The notes: a model not told the origin generated them from the sequence alone. A DNA stretch of 64,000 nt from Flavobacteriaceae bacterium PS02337 (GCA_029959285.1 JASCOE010000019.1:1-64000), one strand, 5' to 3'. Counted from the stretch's first letter, positions 24,662 through 34,738 are shown. Numbers and translations are program-made.

Positions 24662-26011
24662 ATGTTATCATTAATATTCAAAAATTTCATTAGGTCAAAA
24701 GGAACTAAAATCGGTTTGCTTTTCTTGCTGTGCATTGGCTTTATAAGTCTTTTAATTGGAAAACAATTTCAAAGCAAACAGCAAAATAACATTCAAGAAG
24801 CTTCGGTTTATCAGAAAGAACATATCGCCAGAAATGCGGCATTTCATAAAGACGAAATCGGACTTTTATTGTATTACATTAAGTTTTCTTTAGTTAATGA
24901 AACCTTGCCAATCAACAGTTTAGCTATTGGACAACGCGATGTAAATCCGTCCATTCAAAGTGTAAATATTCGCGGTTTAGAAGGTCAGAAATACGATGCC
25001 GAACTTACCAATGCAAACAATCTTTTAGCAGGAAATATTGATTTTAGTTTTGTCTTGATTTATCTTTTTCCGCTTTTAATCATATCATTTTCGTACAATA
25101 TTATTTCTGAAGAAAAAGAAAGCGGCACTTGGAAAATTGTAGCGACACAAAGTCAAAACACATTTCTGTATATCTTAAAACTATTCTATATCAGAATTTT
25201 AAGTTTAATAGCATTGTTGAGTATTTTACTTTTTATTGCTGTTTTATTCTTAAATATTCCGCTAAATCAGTCTTTCTTCATTTTCTACGGAATTGCAATT
25301 TTGTATATTTTATTTTGGTTTGCGGTTTGCTTTTTTATTGTTTCCCTTCAAAAACATTCCAATTTTAATGCAGTTATTTTATTAACGATTTGGTTGTTCT
25401 TAATCATCATTGTTCCAGCGGGAATCAATGCTTATATCGTAAATCAGTACAAAGTTCCCGAAGCTTTAGAATTGACTTTAAAACAGCGAAATGCATATCA
25501 CGAAAAATGGGACACGGATAAAAATGAAACGATGGAAAAATTCTACAAACATTATCCGCAGTTTAGATCGTATAAAATTCCAGAAGACAAAGAATTCAGC
25601 TGGCTTTGGTATTATGCCATGCAACAAATGGGCGACGATGAATCGGCAGTTTTGTCAAGCGAGTTGGAAGCTAAACTTCAACAGAGAAACCTTGCTAGTC
25701 AAAGAATTGCACAATTTATTCCGACGCTTCATACGCAATTACAATTGAATGAAATCGCCCATTCGGATTTAGGAAATCAGCTTTTATTTTTGAAAGAAAC
25801 TAGCAGATTTCATGAAAAAATGAGATTGTATTTTTATCCGAAAATATTCTCTGAAGCAGCTGTAAATAAAGAAAAATGGGATAAATTTAAAGTAGAAACT
25901 TTTAAAGATGCGTCTAAAAATAGTTTTACAAAAGCCTTTTTGCCTTTATTGCTTTTCATTTTATTTTTGATAGGTTTTGGATGGCGAAATTTTAATCGTA
26001 AGATTGTTTAA
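24662..26011 (+). CDS. ABC-2 permease, DUF3526 type (second)
   Basis: 449 residues, same layout as the preceding permease: one N-terminal helix, extracytoplasmic loop, IDFSFVLIYLFPLLIISFSYN, then SEEKESGTWKIVATQSQNTFLYILK, more helices, a second loop and a terminal helix (FLPLLLFILFLIGFGW). Start: ATG at 24662 follows the previous stop directly; a Met ten codons earlier lies inside the upstream gene and is less likely. The two permeases form a heterodimer with the ATPase at 20181. This is the last gene of the operon and is followed by a repeat cluster. Confidence 0.88.
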   Translation: MLSLIFKNFIRSKGTKIGLLFLLCIGFISLLIGKQFQSKQQNNIQEASVYQKEHIARNAAFHKDEIGLLLYYIKFSLVNETLPINSLAIGQRDVNPSIQSVNIRGLEGQKYDAELTNANNLLAGNIDFSFVLIYLFPLLIISFSYNIISEEKESGTWKIVATQSQNTFLYILKLFYIRILSLIALLSILLFIAVLFLNIPLNQSFFIFYGIAILYILFWFAVCFFIVSLQKHSNFNAVILLTIWLFLIIIVPAGINAYIVNQYKVPEALELTLKQRNAYHEKWDTDKNETMEKFYKHYPQFRSYKIPEDKEFSWLWYYAMQQMGDDESAVLSSELEAKLQQRNLASQRIAQFIPTLHTQLQLNEIAHSDLGNQLLFLKETSRFHEKMRLYFYPKIFSEAAVNKEKWDKFKVETFKDASKNSFTKAFLPLLLFILFLIGFGWRNFNRKIV

Positions 26012-26415
26012 CTGCTTATTTTAGCGTGTAATTTTAATACATAATATTTTAACGCAAAGGGCGCTAAAGTTTACGCAAAGTTCGCTAAGTTTTTTTTAAT
26101 CTTTGAGAATAAACTTTTTATGAGAGTTCGCAAAGTTTCTAAAAATGTATACATAGCCAATGGTTTCAACCATTGGGACGCAACGTTATTTTAACGATGC
26201 GTTTCCCGAGGTTGAAAACTCGGGCTATGTTTTAAATATGGTTCGCAAAGTTTTTACCCAAAGCTTTGCGAACTTTGCGTTTTTATTAAATCCAGCATAT
26301 CAAAAAAGCCTTGCGTTCTTTGCGGTTAAAACCCCATTTTTAAACCTATTCTGAATAAAATTTCTTCAAACATTCAATAATTTTATTTTATTTAGAATTA
26401 ATATAAATAAACTTT
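26012..26415. repeat. Cluster of intergenic palindromic repeats
   Basis: 404 bases without a gene. Three copies of the string family cgcaaagttcgc / gcgaactttgcg occur at 26048-26090, 26125-26140 and 26230-26280, with a further relative (ttgcgttctttgcggtt) near 26310-26330. A composite inverted repeat is bounded by CATAGCC (26152-26158) and GGCTATG (26223-26229); inside it three smaller stems nest (CCAATGGTT with AACCATTGG, a GACGCA/TGCGT pair, and CCCGAGGTT with ACTCGGG). It probably ends the transcript of the ABC locus. Confidence 0.75.
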
Positions 26416-26423
26416 TATATTTG
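26416..26423 (+). promoter_or_regulatory. Promoter -7 element TATATTTG
   Basis: An exact TAnnTTTG match 72 bases upstream of the sigma factor start, placed after the repeat cluster. No clear -33 element. Confidence 0.5.
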
Positions 26424-26495
26424 CCGCTTTCTAAGCAAAATCGAGTTTTTTTTAAAATTTACTTAATATTGCTTATCCAAAATAAATTTCGTTTG

Positions 26496-27095
26496 ATGAA
26501 TAACAATAACAGTTTCGAATTAGAACTTTTCCATTCCTTTAAGGACGGAAGCGAAACTGCATTTAAGTTTTTCTACGATAAATATTTTAGGAGAATCCAA
26601 TCTTTCAGCGTGCAGTTTATTTACGATCACGACGAAGCTGAAAACCTTGCTCAAGAAGCCTTACTACACTTATGGCAAAATAGAGAAAGCGTAGAATCTA
26701 TTAATGGAATTCAGGCTTTTTTGTACACATACGCCAAATCCAAATGTTTGAATTTAATTCGCCACAACAAAGTGAAAGATAAATTCAAAAATGACCTTCT
26801 TAACCAAAAAGAAAAAGAATTGAATATTGAAGTTTTAAATTCAGTTCAATTTGACACTTTAGAATTAACCGAATTAGAAAGAATAATTCAAGAATCAATT
26901 AACGATTTACCACCCAAAACTCGCGAAGTTTTTATAAAAAAACGTTTTGAAAATAAAAAAAATGCAGAAATCGCAGAAGAAATGGAAGTTACTTTAAAAG
27001 CCGTTGAAGCCCATATGACAAAGGCTTTGAAGATTTTAAAAACCAAATTATCTGATTATTTGTTCTTAATTTTTGTCCTTATTTGTAATAAGTAA
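26496..27095 (+). CDS. ECF sigma factor, FecI-like
   Basis: 199 residues from ATG at 26496; the frame extends upstream through the promoter match, which is excluded. Region 2 includes FFYDKYFRRIQSFSVQFIYDHDEAENLAQEALLHLW, and region 4 includes INDLPPKTREVFIKKRFENKKNAEIAEEMEVTLKAVEAHMTKAL. It is a sigma-70 family protein of the Bacteroidetes type encoded next to FecR. It should be held by the FecR protein encoded 67 bases downstream and released by a signal from the SusC receptor, then direct the transport operon. Confidence 0.93.
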   Translation: MNNNNSFELELFHSFKDGSETAFKFFYDKYFRRIQSFSVQFIYDHDEAENLAQEALLHLWQNRESVESINGIQAFLYTYAKSKCLNLIRHNKVKDKFKNDLLNQKEKELNIEVLNSVQFDTLELTELERIIQESINDLPPKTREVFIKKRFENKKNAEIAEEMEVTLKAVEAHMTKALKILKTKLSDYLFLIFVLICNK

Positions 27096-27162
27096 AAATA
27101 AAAGGTAGGGTTTTTTATTTCTAAAGTGTACTAACTATAGCGAGAAGTTTAAAAACGCATTT

Positions 27163-28272
27163 ATGACATCGGAAATAATTTATAAATACTTATCTAATGA
27201 AGCATCTGAACAAGAAGTCGAGCAACTTTTTGAGTGGATTGACGCTTCGGAAGAAAACAAAAAGCAATTTATAACTTTAAAAAAGACTTGGGCTTTAACA
27301 GCGCTTACTGGAGATTTTTCACGTGATACTACTCCAGTACTTTCATTTAAACCACAAAATAATACAAGAAAGTATTTTAAATACGCGGCCGTTCTTGTTG
27401 TTTGCATTGGTTTAACTGGGCTTGCTTTTTATTTTAATGAAAGAACAACTAACTCGAAAGAAATTGTTCTAGAATTAGGCGATGGACGATTAGAATATTT
27501 TTCTGAAAAAAATCTAAACGCTTTGGTTAATGACAAAGGCGAATTGGTTGCCAGAAAATTTTCTAATCAAATTATATATTTAGGAAAAGTTCTCGACACA
27601 GAAGTTTTATATCACACGCTTACAGTTCCTTACGGAAAAACGTTCAAACTTAAACTTTCAGATGGTACCCTTGTGAGTTTAAATTCAGGAACTACTTTAC
27701 GTTATCCCGAACAGTTTGGAATTAACGGTAAAAGAAATGTTTATTTAACCGGTGAAGCATTTTTTGATGTTGCCAAAGACAAACAGCATCCGTTTATTGT
27801 ACATTCTGACGAAGTTGATATTGAAGTTCTCGGAACAAGATTTAATGTAAATGCGTATCCTGAAGACAAAACCGTGAGCAGTGTTTTGATCGAAGGAAGT
27901 ATTCAAATGTCTGAAAAAGACAATCCTTTAAACGCCGTTTTGCTTAAGCCAAACCAAATGGCTGTTTGGCAAAATGATTCTAAGAAAATCGTAACAAAAA
28001 CAGTTGATACTGAATCTTATGAAGCTTGGACTCTTGGCGAAATTGCATTCAAAAACACCCCATTTTCATCAATTGCAAAGATTATTGAGCGAACCTACGA
28101 CGTTGAAATTATCAACGAAAATGCTGTTTTGGCCAAACAGAATTTTACCGGCTCAATAAAAATTAGTGAATCTAGTGTCGAAAACATTTTAGAGCTGCTA
28201 AAACGCGACACGCCATTTAATTATTCTATTAAACAAAACACAATTACTATTACACCAATTTTCCATAACTAA
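27163..28272 (+). CDS. FecR-type anti-sigma factor
   Basis: 369 residues. A cytoplasmic N-terminal part (YLSNEASEQEVEQLFEWIDAS) binds the sigma factor, a membrane segment follows near residue 71-90 (YFKYAAVLVVCIGLTGLAF), then a FecR domain (LTVPYGKTFKLKLSDGTLVSLNSGTTL, GEAFFDVAKDKQHPF, VLGTRFNVNAYPEDKTVSSVL) and a C-terminal DUF4974 domain (FKNTPFSSIAKIIERTYDVEI). It transmits the state of the outer-membrane receptor to the ECF sigma. The gene is followed within seven bases by the SusC receptor gene, which has the matching N-terminal STN domain. Confidence 0.95.
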   Translation: MTSEIIYKYLSNEASEQEVEQLFEWIDASEENKKQFITLKKTWALTALTGDFSRDTTPVLSFKPQNNTRKYFKYAAVLVVCIGLTGLAFYFNERTTNSKEIVLELGDGRLEYFSEKNLNALVNDKGELVARKFSNQIIYLGKVLDTEVLYHTLTVPYGKTFKLKLSDGTLVSLNSGTTLRYPEQFGINGKRNVYLTGEAFFDVAKDKQHPFIVHSDEVDIEVLGTRFNVNAYPEDKTVSSVLIEGSIQMSEKDNPLNAVLLKPNQMAVWQNDSKKIVTKTVDTESYEAWTLGEIAFKNTPFSSIAKIIERTYDVEIINENAVLAKQNFTGSIKISESSVENILELLKRDTPFNYSIKQNTITITPIFHN

Positions 28273-28279
28273 ATAAAAC

Positions 28280-31200
28280 ATGACATTTACGATACATCCC
28301 AATTCAAGAAAAATTCTATTTTTCTTAGGCTTTCTTTTATCCTGTTTTTCGGCTTTTTCTCAAAATAAAAATATTACAATTCATGTAAAAAACAAATCTA
28401 TTAGTTTCATTATCAAATCTATTGAAGAACAAAGTGATTTTAGAATCATTTATAATGCAAAAAAAATAGATACCGATCAATTGGCCGATTTAGATGTTAA
28501 TAATGTTTCTTTAGAAACTGCTTTAAAAAGGTTGTTAAAAGACACTAATATTTCTTATTACATTCAGAAAAAGCAAGTTTTATTGACAAACGCTGCTCCT
28601 GTCGAAAAATCAAATCCTGAAGTTCAAGAAACAGAAAGAATCATTAAAGGAACAGTTTACAATGCGACCGACCGACAACCGCTTCCTGGCGCAACAATCC
28701 GCATCAAAGGAACTGGAATGGGCGCTATAACTGATTTTAATGGAAAATTTGCTTATGAATTGAAAGGAAATGATATTCCGAATTTGGTTCTTGAAGTTGG
28801 ATTTTTAGGAATGGAAAGTCAATCGCAAAAAGCAGATTATAAGAAAGATTTTGTTTTTTATTTAAAGGAAACCACAGACGAATTGAATCCGGTTATTATT
28901 ACTTCTTCTTACGGAACTACTAAATTGAAAGAAGAAATTGTTGGAAGTATTTCGACATTGACTGCCAAAGATTTAGCGGTTCAGCAAGCTTCTGAAAGTA
29001 TTGATAAAATGGTAGAAGGACAAATTGCCGGAGTTTTGGTAGAAAATACTTCTGGTGTTGGAACTCCCGTAAAAATAAATGTTCGTGGTCAAGGAACTTT
29101 GACTTCTTTGAATGGAAAAGGTTCTTTAGGAACTTCAACTCAGCCTTTAATTATTCTTGACGGAATAATTATGAATGAACAAAAAGGAATTGATACTGCT
29201 AATTTTGAAGCAACTGGAGGTCTTGGCGAAAGTTTATCAAACCCGCTTTCTTTTATTTCTCCAGATAATATTGAATCTTTTACAGTATTAAAAGACGCCG
29301 CGGCGGTTGGAATTTACGGTGCTGATGGAGCAAATGGTGTCATTTTAATTACCTCTAAAAAAGGGAAACAAGGAAAAGCAAAATTCCAATTTTCAAACCA
29401 ACTTGGGGTTTCTACGGCAATTAATCAAATTAAATATTTGAACGGAGAACAATATAATGAAGTGCGAAATGTATATAATGCGAGCGTTACGCCAAATTAT
29501 ACGCCAATTCCTTATAACGGAATCAATACTGATTGGTTTGATCTTTTGAATAATTCAGGAATATATAATAAGTATAATTTTAGTGTTTCTGGCGGATCTT
29601 CTAAAATTACATATCGTACCAATATTACTTACTTAAATATTGACGAACCTCAATTGGGAAATAAAACCAAACAATTAAACGGTGGAATTAATATTGGTTA
29701 CAAACAATCAAAATGGGATGTAAATTTATCTTTTAATCCGAGTTATGTAAAAAAAGATGCTCCAAACATTTATTACGATTTTGCTTATTTGCCTATAATT
29801 TCGCCTTACAACGCAGACGGAACGTATTCTAAATTAGGTCTAATTGGATCAACTGGAGGAAATCCGCTGGCAGCGATTGAACAAAATAAAAATGAATCGG
29901 AATCTAAATCTATTTTAGGAAGTTTGAGTTTAGGTTATGAATTGAATAAAAATATCCGATTTTCTACTTTATTTGGTTTAGATTATTTGGATAAAGTTCA
30001 AGATCGTTATTTTTCTGGTGAAAATGAAAGCGGACAAAATAACGGTAGTTTTCTTTTAGACGGAATTACATATCCAAACTGGGGAAGAAGATTGTTCAAC
30101 AAAAGAAATTCTACAAAATGGAACTGGCAAGGACAAATGCTGTTCAACAAAAATATCAACGAAAACAACAGTATTGACGGTGTTGCTGGATTTGAACTTT
30201 CTGAAGAAAAAAACAATTTCGATTATATTTCTGGAACTGGTTTCGTAAATCCGAATGTTATAAATGATGTAAAAGATGCAATTCAAGATGACAATTTAGC
30301 TACGCCAAACGTAGATGAAAGGCTAACTAAACAATCTTATAGAAGCGAAATCAATTACAATTCGCGTGTTTCATTTTTTGGGCAATTAAATTATAATTAC
30401 AAAAAGAGATATTATGTTTTAGGGAATATTAGACGTGACGAAAGTTCTGTTTTTGGTGACGATACCAATGTAGCTTTAAACAGCGGTGCAGGTTTGGCAT
30501 GGATTATCAGTAATGAAAATTTCTTAAATAATTCTTCTTGGATTGATTTCTTAAAATTAAAAGTAAGTTACGGTTCTACAGGAAATTCTAGAATTGGTTC
30601 TTATCGTTCTAAAGGATTATATACTGTGCTTCAAAACGGTTATAACGGCGGATCTTATGCAACGCCAAGTTCTTCTCCAAACGGAAATTTAAGTTGGGAG
30701 AAAAACAAAAAGTTCAACGCGGGAGTAGATTTTAATATTTTTAATTCGATAGAATTAACTTTAGAATACTACTATGATGATCTAAACGATTTGATTACAA
30801 GCCGTGATATTCCAACTGAAACGGGATATGGTTCTATGCAATTAAACGCTGCAAGTATGTACAACAAAGGTTTCGAATTGACTACAAGAGTGAAATGGTT
30901 TAAAAAAGGAAACTTCAAATGGACAACTTCATTCAACATTTCAACAGTTGATAATAAAGTAACCGATTTAGTTGGTCTAGGAAGTGAATTTTCCACAGCT
31001 AATTTAGCTCTTGCTCAAAAAATTGGATACAGCACGACAACAATTTGGGGAATTAAATGGGCTGGTGTCGATCCTGCAACAGGCCGTGATTTGATTAATC
31101 AAGACGGTCAAATTTACGATGCAGCAACTTGGAGAAGTTTGTTTAACGAAACAAATTGGCAACCAATTGGAGATATGCAACCTAAAGCTTTTGGAGGTTT

Positions 31201-31645
31201 TAGTAATAGTTTTTCATTAAATAATCGTTTTAGTTTAACTATAAACGGTGCATTCCAATTAGGAGGTGACAAATTGATTTCTGATGAAATTATTTCAAAA
31301 TACAGAAATATGTCTAACCGTAATATGTCTGTTAATGCTTATGATTATTGGAAAAATCAAGGTGATATCGTTTCGCAGCCAGCGCCAAGTATAAACACAT
31401 TGCTTCCGAATTTGAGTAAATATGTTTATGACGCTACTTACCTTAAAATCAGCAATATTAACTTGAGTTATAATGTACCGCTTAAAAATACTTTCTTAGA
31501 AACATTGACTCTTTTTGCAGATGTTTCAAATGCATTTTATTGGTACAAAGAAAAGAGTCCGTCTGGATTGAATGGAATTAGAGAATTAAGCTTTAATTAT
31601 CCGCAAGCCAGAACAATTTCATGTGGAATTAATACAAAATTTTAA
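28280..31645 (+). CDS. SusC/RagA TonB-linked receptor with STN domain
   Basis: 1,121 residues. Signal peptide, then an STN (secretin/TonB N-terminal) signalling domain at about 30-105 (IKSIEEQSDFRIIYN, LDVNNVSLETALKRLLKDTNISY), a CarboxypepD-like domain at about 118-200 (KGTVYNATDRQPLPGATIRIKG), a plug (about 215-330, with SIDKMVEGQIAGVLV and VLKDAAAVGIYGADGANGVI, the latter marking the SusC class) and a barrel. STN marks it as a signalling transporter tied to the FecI/FecR pair upstream. The SusD-like lipoprotein lid is encoded three bases downstream. The ligand is unknown. Confidence 0.96.
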   Translation: MTFTIHPNSRKILFFLGFLLSCFSAFSQNKNITIHVKNKSISFIIKSIEEQSDFRIIYNAKKIDTDQLADLDVNNVSLETALKRLLKDTNISYYIQKKQVLLTNAAPVEKSNPEVQETERIIKGTVYNATDRQPLPGATIRIKGTGMGAITDFNGKFAYELKGNDIPNLVLEVGFLGMESQSQKADYKKDFVFYLKETTDELNPVIITSSYGTTKLKEEIVGSISTLTAKDLAVQQASESIDKMVEGQIAGVLVENTSGVGTPVKINVRGQGTLTSLNGKGSLGTSTQPLIILDGIIMNEQKGIDTANFEATGGLGESLSNPLSFISPDNIESFTVLKDAAAVGIYGADGANGVILITSKKGKQGKAKFQFSNQLGVSTAINQIKYLNGEQYNEVRNVYNASVTPNYTPIPYNGINTDWFDLLNNSGIYNKYNFSVSGGSSKITYRTNITYLNIDEPQLGNKTKQLNGGINIGYKQSKWDVNLSFNPSYVKKDAPNIYYDFAYLPIISPYNADGTYSKLGLIGSTGGNPLAAIEQNKNESESKSILGSLSLGYELNKNIRFSTLFGLDYLDKVQDRYFSGENESGQNNGSFLLDGITYPNWGRRLFNKRNSTKWNWQGQMLFNKNINENNSIDGVAGFELSEEKNNFDYISGTGFVNPNVINDVKDAIQDDNLATPNVDERLTKQSYRSEINYNSRVSFFGQLNYNYKKRYYVLGNIRRDESSVFGDDTNVALNSGAGLAWIISNENFLNNSSWIDFLKLKVSYGSTGNSRIGSYRSKGLYTVLQNGYNGGSYATPSSSPNGNLSWEKNKKFNAGVDFNIFNSIELTLEYYYDDLNDLITSRDIPTETGYGSMQLNAASMYNKGFELTTRVKWFKKGNFKWTTSFNISTVDNKVTDLVGLGSEFSTANLALAQKIGYSTTTIWGIKWAGVDPATGRDLINQDGQIYDAATWRSLFNETNWQPIGDMQPKAFGGFSNSFSLNNRFSLTINGAFQLGGDKLISDEIISKYRNMSNRNMSVNAYDYWKNQGDIVSQPAPSINTLLPNLSKYVYDATYLKISNINLSYNVPLKNTFLETLTLFADVSNAFYWYKEKSPSGLNGIRELSFNYPQARTISCGINTKF

Positions 31646-31648
31646 AAG

Positions 31649-33133
31649 ATGAAACATTTCAAACTGAATATAAAACTAAAATTTGCTTTGCTCCTAGCCT
31701 CAATTTTTTTGATGCAAAGCTGTAGTGATTTTCTTGAGCAAGAACCTGGCACACAAACATCTATTACAGAACAGTTAAAGAATAAAGCAGGAGTTTTACA
31801 GGCAATGCGCGGACTTTATGGCGAAGTTGAAGCTGCTGTTCGATTTGCTCCTTATGCCACTTACGCTGATTTGCAAGGTGGAAACATCAAATTTACACCT
31901 ACAATTTCAACAAGCAGTGCTACTAATGGTCAGATTGCAGTTAAAGATAATACTTTCGGAATTTATAATTTTAACGATGTTGCAGAAGAATCAAATCTGT
32001 CTTCATTTTACAGCGATTGTTATGACATTATCAATCAGACCAATTTATTTTTAGAATTTGCAGATGCACTTCCAGACGCTACTCTAGCAGAAAAGCATCA
32101 AATAAAAGCTGAAGCTTTAACAATTAGAGCATATGCACATTTTTTATTGAGTGAAATATATGCTCAAAATTATGGCTACACTGCAGACGCTTCTCATCTT
32201 GGAATTGTTTACAATAAAGCTTCTATAAATGAGAAACTTACTTATCCGGCTAGAGAAACCGTTGCAAATACGTATGCTTTCATTATAAATGATATTAAAG
32301 AAGCTATAGATTTATATTCAAATACGGCTTTATTAGACGGTCCAACATATTCGTATTTCAATAAAGTAAGTGCAAAAGCTTTATTAGCAAGAGTTTACTT
32401 GTCTAAAAAAGATTGGAGAAATGCCTATGATACTGCCGACGATATTATCGCAAATTCTGGTGTAAGTTTAGTTGCTTCAGACAATTATGTTGCACAATGG
32501 GAACAGCCTGATCTACCAATTTCAGAAATTTTATTAGAATTTTCGATTCCGAGAAGTAACGACGGAGCTGCAAGCGGCTCAATGTCGGCAGCTTACGGAT
32601 ATACCACTAATACAAGTTATGGCTATTATTCTGCGTCAAACGATTTGGTGAATTTGTATGAAAGCAGCGATATTAGAAAGCAGTTGTTTTTAACAAAATC
32701 AATTCCAACTCTCGTTAATTTACAGCTGACACCAATGAATTATAATTTCACAAAGAAATTTCAAAATAATCCTGGTTATGTAGCTTTTAGATTAAGTGAG
32801 CAATATTTAATTCGTGCCGAAGCTGCAATCGGTTTAAACAATGCAGATCAAGCAAGAGCAGATATTAACGTGATTCGAGCAAGAGCAAAAGCAACATTGC
32901 TTACCAATAACACCAATATTGCTGATGCATTATTTTTAGAAAGAAGAAAAGAACTTTGCTTTGAAGGACATTTATTCTTTGATATCGCCAGAAACAAAAA
33001 AGACGTTTCTCGCAACGATGGCTGTATCTCATTGATTTGCAGCATGGCTTATCCATCTTTAAAATATGTAATGCCGATACCTCGAAAAAATATTACTTTA
33101 AATTCAAATTTAGCGCAAAATGAATCTTACTAA
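31649..33133 (+). CDS. SusD/RagB outer-membrane lipoprotein
   Basis: 494 residues. The signal peptide ends in FLMQSCSD with the lipid Cys at about residue 25. The SusD alpha-helical TPR-like body includes AEALTIRAYAHFLLSEIYAQNYG and VSAKALLARVYLSKKDWRNAYDTADDII, and the C-terminal block FRLSEQYLIRAEAAIGLNNADQARADINVIRARA is a standard family mark. It forms the extracellular lid of the SusC receptor. Its stop overlaps the start of the next lipoprotein gene by 14 bases. Confidence 0.95.
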   Translation: MKHFKLNIKLKFALLLASIFLMQSCSDFLEQEPGTQTSITEQLKNKAGVLQAMRGLYGEVEAAVRFAPYATYADLQGGNIKFTPTISTSSATNGQIAVKDNTFGIYNFNDVAEESNLSSFYSDCYDIINQTNLFLEFADALPDATLAEKHQIKAEALTIRAYAHFLLSEIYAQNYGYTADASHLGIVYNKASINEKLTYPARETVANTYAFIINDIKEAIDLYSNTALLDGPTYSYFNKVSAKALLARVYLSKKDWRNAYDTADDIIANSGVSLVASDNYVAQWEQPDLPISEILLEFSIPRSNDGAASGSMSAAYGYTTNTSYGYYSASNDLVNLYESSDIRKQLFLTKSIPTLVNLQLTPMNYNFTKKFQNNPGYVAFRLSEQYLIRAEAAIGLNNADQARADINVIRARAKATLLTNNTNIADALFLERRKELCFEGHLFFDIARNKKDVSRNDGCISLICSMAYPSLKYVMPIPRKNITLNSNLAQNESY

Positions 33134-34589
33134 AATTATATCCGCATTAAGTCTAGTTGTAATCTTATTTTCATCTTGTTCTAAAGATGATTACAGATTA
33201 GATTCTAAAAATATTGAACCCTTTATTCGATTTAATTTCTTAACTACTTCCGCTGGAGTTCCATTAGAATATCCAAGTGTGAGCACAACTGCTATACCAG
33301 TCGCGACGTATGAAAACAAATCGGTTAAAATTCTTAAAATCCCCGTTACATTAACTTCAGGTGCTTTAACAAATCCTGTAAAAGCAGTTTTTAGCACTTC
33401 TACTTCAGGAGATGCAGCTACTTACAGCGTTGAACCTGCAAGCGAATTGGTATTTCAAGGCACTAAATTAACTGATACTATTTATATGTCTTTTGATAAA
33501 AGATGGAAAGACAAACAAACGATTTCTTTAAAATTAGAAAGTACATCTGATGCAGAAATTCATATCGGAAATTTAAATACATATGCTCCAAATGATACGT
33601 TTACAGTAAGTTTAGGTGAAGCAACAACGTCTTATACTTTTCCAGTTGCGCAATATTTGGTTAAAGGAACTGTTGGCGAAAAAATTGATTTTAAAGTTAA
33701 TTTCCCAAACGGATTTATTCCATCAGAAATTGAAAGTAATCCTATTTTTAAATTTCAAAATGGTTTTGAATATTCTCTAACCCACGATGATTACGGCGAA
33801 AATAGAAATTCAATAACGTATCATTTAACGCTTTTGGAAGATTTGCAAAATGATGACGCGCGTTATGAAAGCAAAATTACTTTGGTTAATACACCAAATT
33901 ACGTTGCGACAGGAAATCTTAGTTTGACAATTGTAAAACCGATAAAATCGCCTAGAGATGTTCAGGCCTATCCAGCATCTAAATTTACAGATCCAACAAA
34001 TGCTTTTTATTTGACTTATGGAGAACATTGGTTCAGTGTTAATGGCGCATGTTCTTGGCAAACTTTCAACGCTTTGACTTTCCCTGTTGTAGTGACAAAA
34101 GATAACGAAAATGCAATTCTTTATAGCGACAAAGGAACTGCAAATCCAAATGATGATGTTTATTACGACGCTTTCAAAATCGGTTTTAATGTTGCTACTG
34201 GAACAAATACTGTAAATTCTTTTGGTTTAAAAAGATGGTTTACTAACGAAAGTAACGCGGCCGCAATCTCGCCTGGATTTAATATTACCTCAGCTTTAGA
34301 GTTTTTCCCAGCCAACGGAAACAGCAAAACGCAAGGAACAGTTCTCGTAATTCCGCAAGATATTACGATTGGTTCTAGCGCAACAAATACGTATCAAATT
34401 GCTATTTCTGGTGATGGAACATACAAAGAAATCAGCAATGGTTTATATGAAATTTCATTTGAATTAAAATTAACAAACGACAAACTGTTTGGAGGAACAG
34501 TTTCGACACAATACAGAATGTACAACAACAGAGTGTACACAAAGCCAACGCCTTTAAGCATTTCGTGCCCAAAAGAAGTTACTTTATAA
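33120..34589 (+). CDS. Surface lipoprotein downstream of SusD (DUF4843-like)
   Basis: 489 residues. Lipobox: VVILFSSCSKDD, with the lipid Cys near residue 20 and acidic residues after it, the signal used in Bacteroidetes for export to the cell surface. The mature protein is beta-rich, with Calx-beta-like or DUF4843-like strands in the first half (ILKIPVTLTSGALTNPVKAVF, TDTIYMSFDKRWKDKQTISLKL) and a second domain with a VNGACSWQTF segment. It likely assists ligand capture by the SusC/SusD pair. The family assignment is tentative. The start overlaps the SusD stop, so the expression is coupled. Confidence 0.7.
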   Translation: MNLTKIISALSLVVILFSSCSKDDYRLDSKNIEPFIRFNFLTTSAGVPLEYPSVSTTAIPVATYENKSVKILKIPVTLTSGALTNPVKAVFSTSTSGDAATYSVEPASELVFQGTKLTDTIYMSFDKRWKDKQTISLKLESTSDAEIHIGNLNTYAPNDTFTVSLGEATTSYTFPVAQYLVKGTVGEKIDFKVNFPNGFIPSEIESNPIFKFQNGFEYSLTHDDYGENRNSITYHLTLLEDLQNDDARYESKITLVNTPNYVATGNLSLTIVKPIKSPRDVQAYPASKFTDPTNAFYLTYGEHWFSVNGACSWQTFNALTFPVVVTKDNENAILYSDKGTANPNDDVYYDAFKIGFNVATGTNTVNSFGLKRWFTNESNAAAISPGFNITSALEFFPANGNSKTQGTVLVIPQDITIGSSATNTYQIAISGDGTYKEISNGLYEISFELKLTNDKLFGGTVSTQYRMYNNRVYTKPTPLSISCPKEVTL

Positions 34590-34633
34590 TTGTGAATTGT
34601 TAATTATGAATGGTTAATGATAAATTGCCTTTG

Positions 34634-34666
34634 AGCTTTGTCAAAGTTTGAAACTTTGACAAAGCT
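34634..34666. terminator. Perfect 16-base hairpin after the SusCD operon
   Basis: Arms of 16 bases (34634-34649 and 34651-34666) are perfect complements around a single G. It lies 45 bases after the stop of the lipoprotein gene. It has only a short T-run, so it could be a terminator or an mRNA 3'-end stabiliser. Confidence 0.6.
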
Positions 34667-34683
34667 TTTGGCGTAAAGAAAAA

Positions 34684-34738
34684 GTTTCAGGTTTCAGGTT
34701 TCACGATCTGAACCAACTTGAAACCTGAAACTTGAAAC
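34684..34738. repeat. Inverted repeat of GTTTCAGGTTTCAGG family
   Basis: Arms of 20 bases (34684-34703 and 34719-34738) match at 19 positions; each arm is a short tandem of the unit GTTTCAG. One arm of the same unit recurs at 38722-38746 beside the Zn/Cd ATPase gene. An A-rich run follows. Confidence 0.7.
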
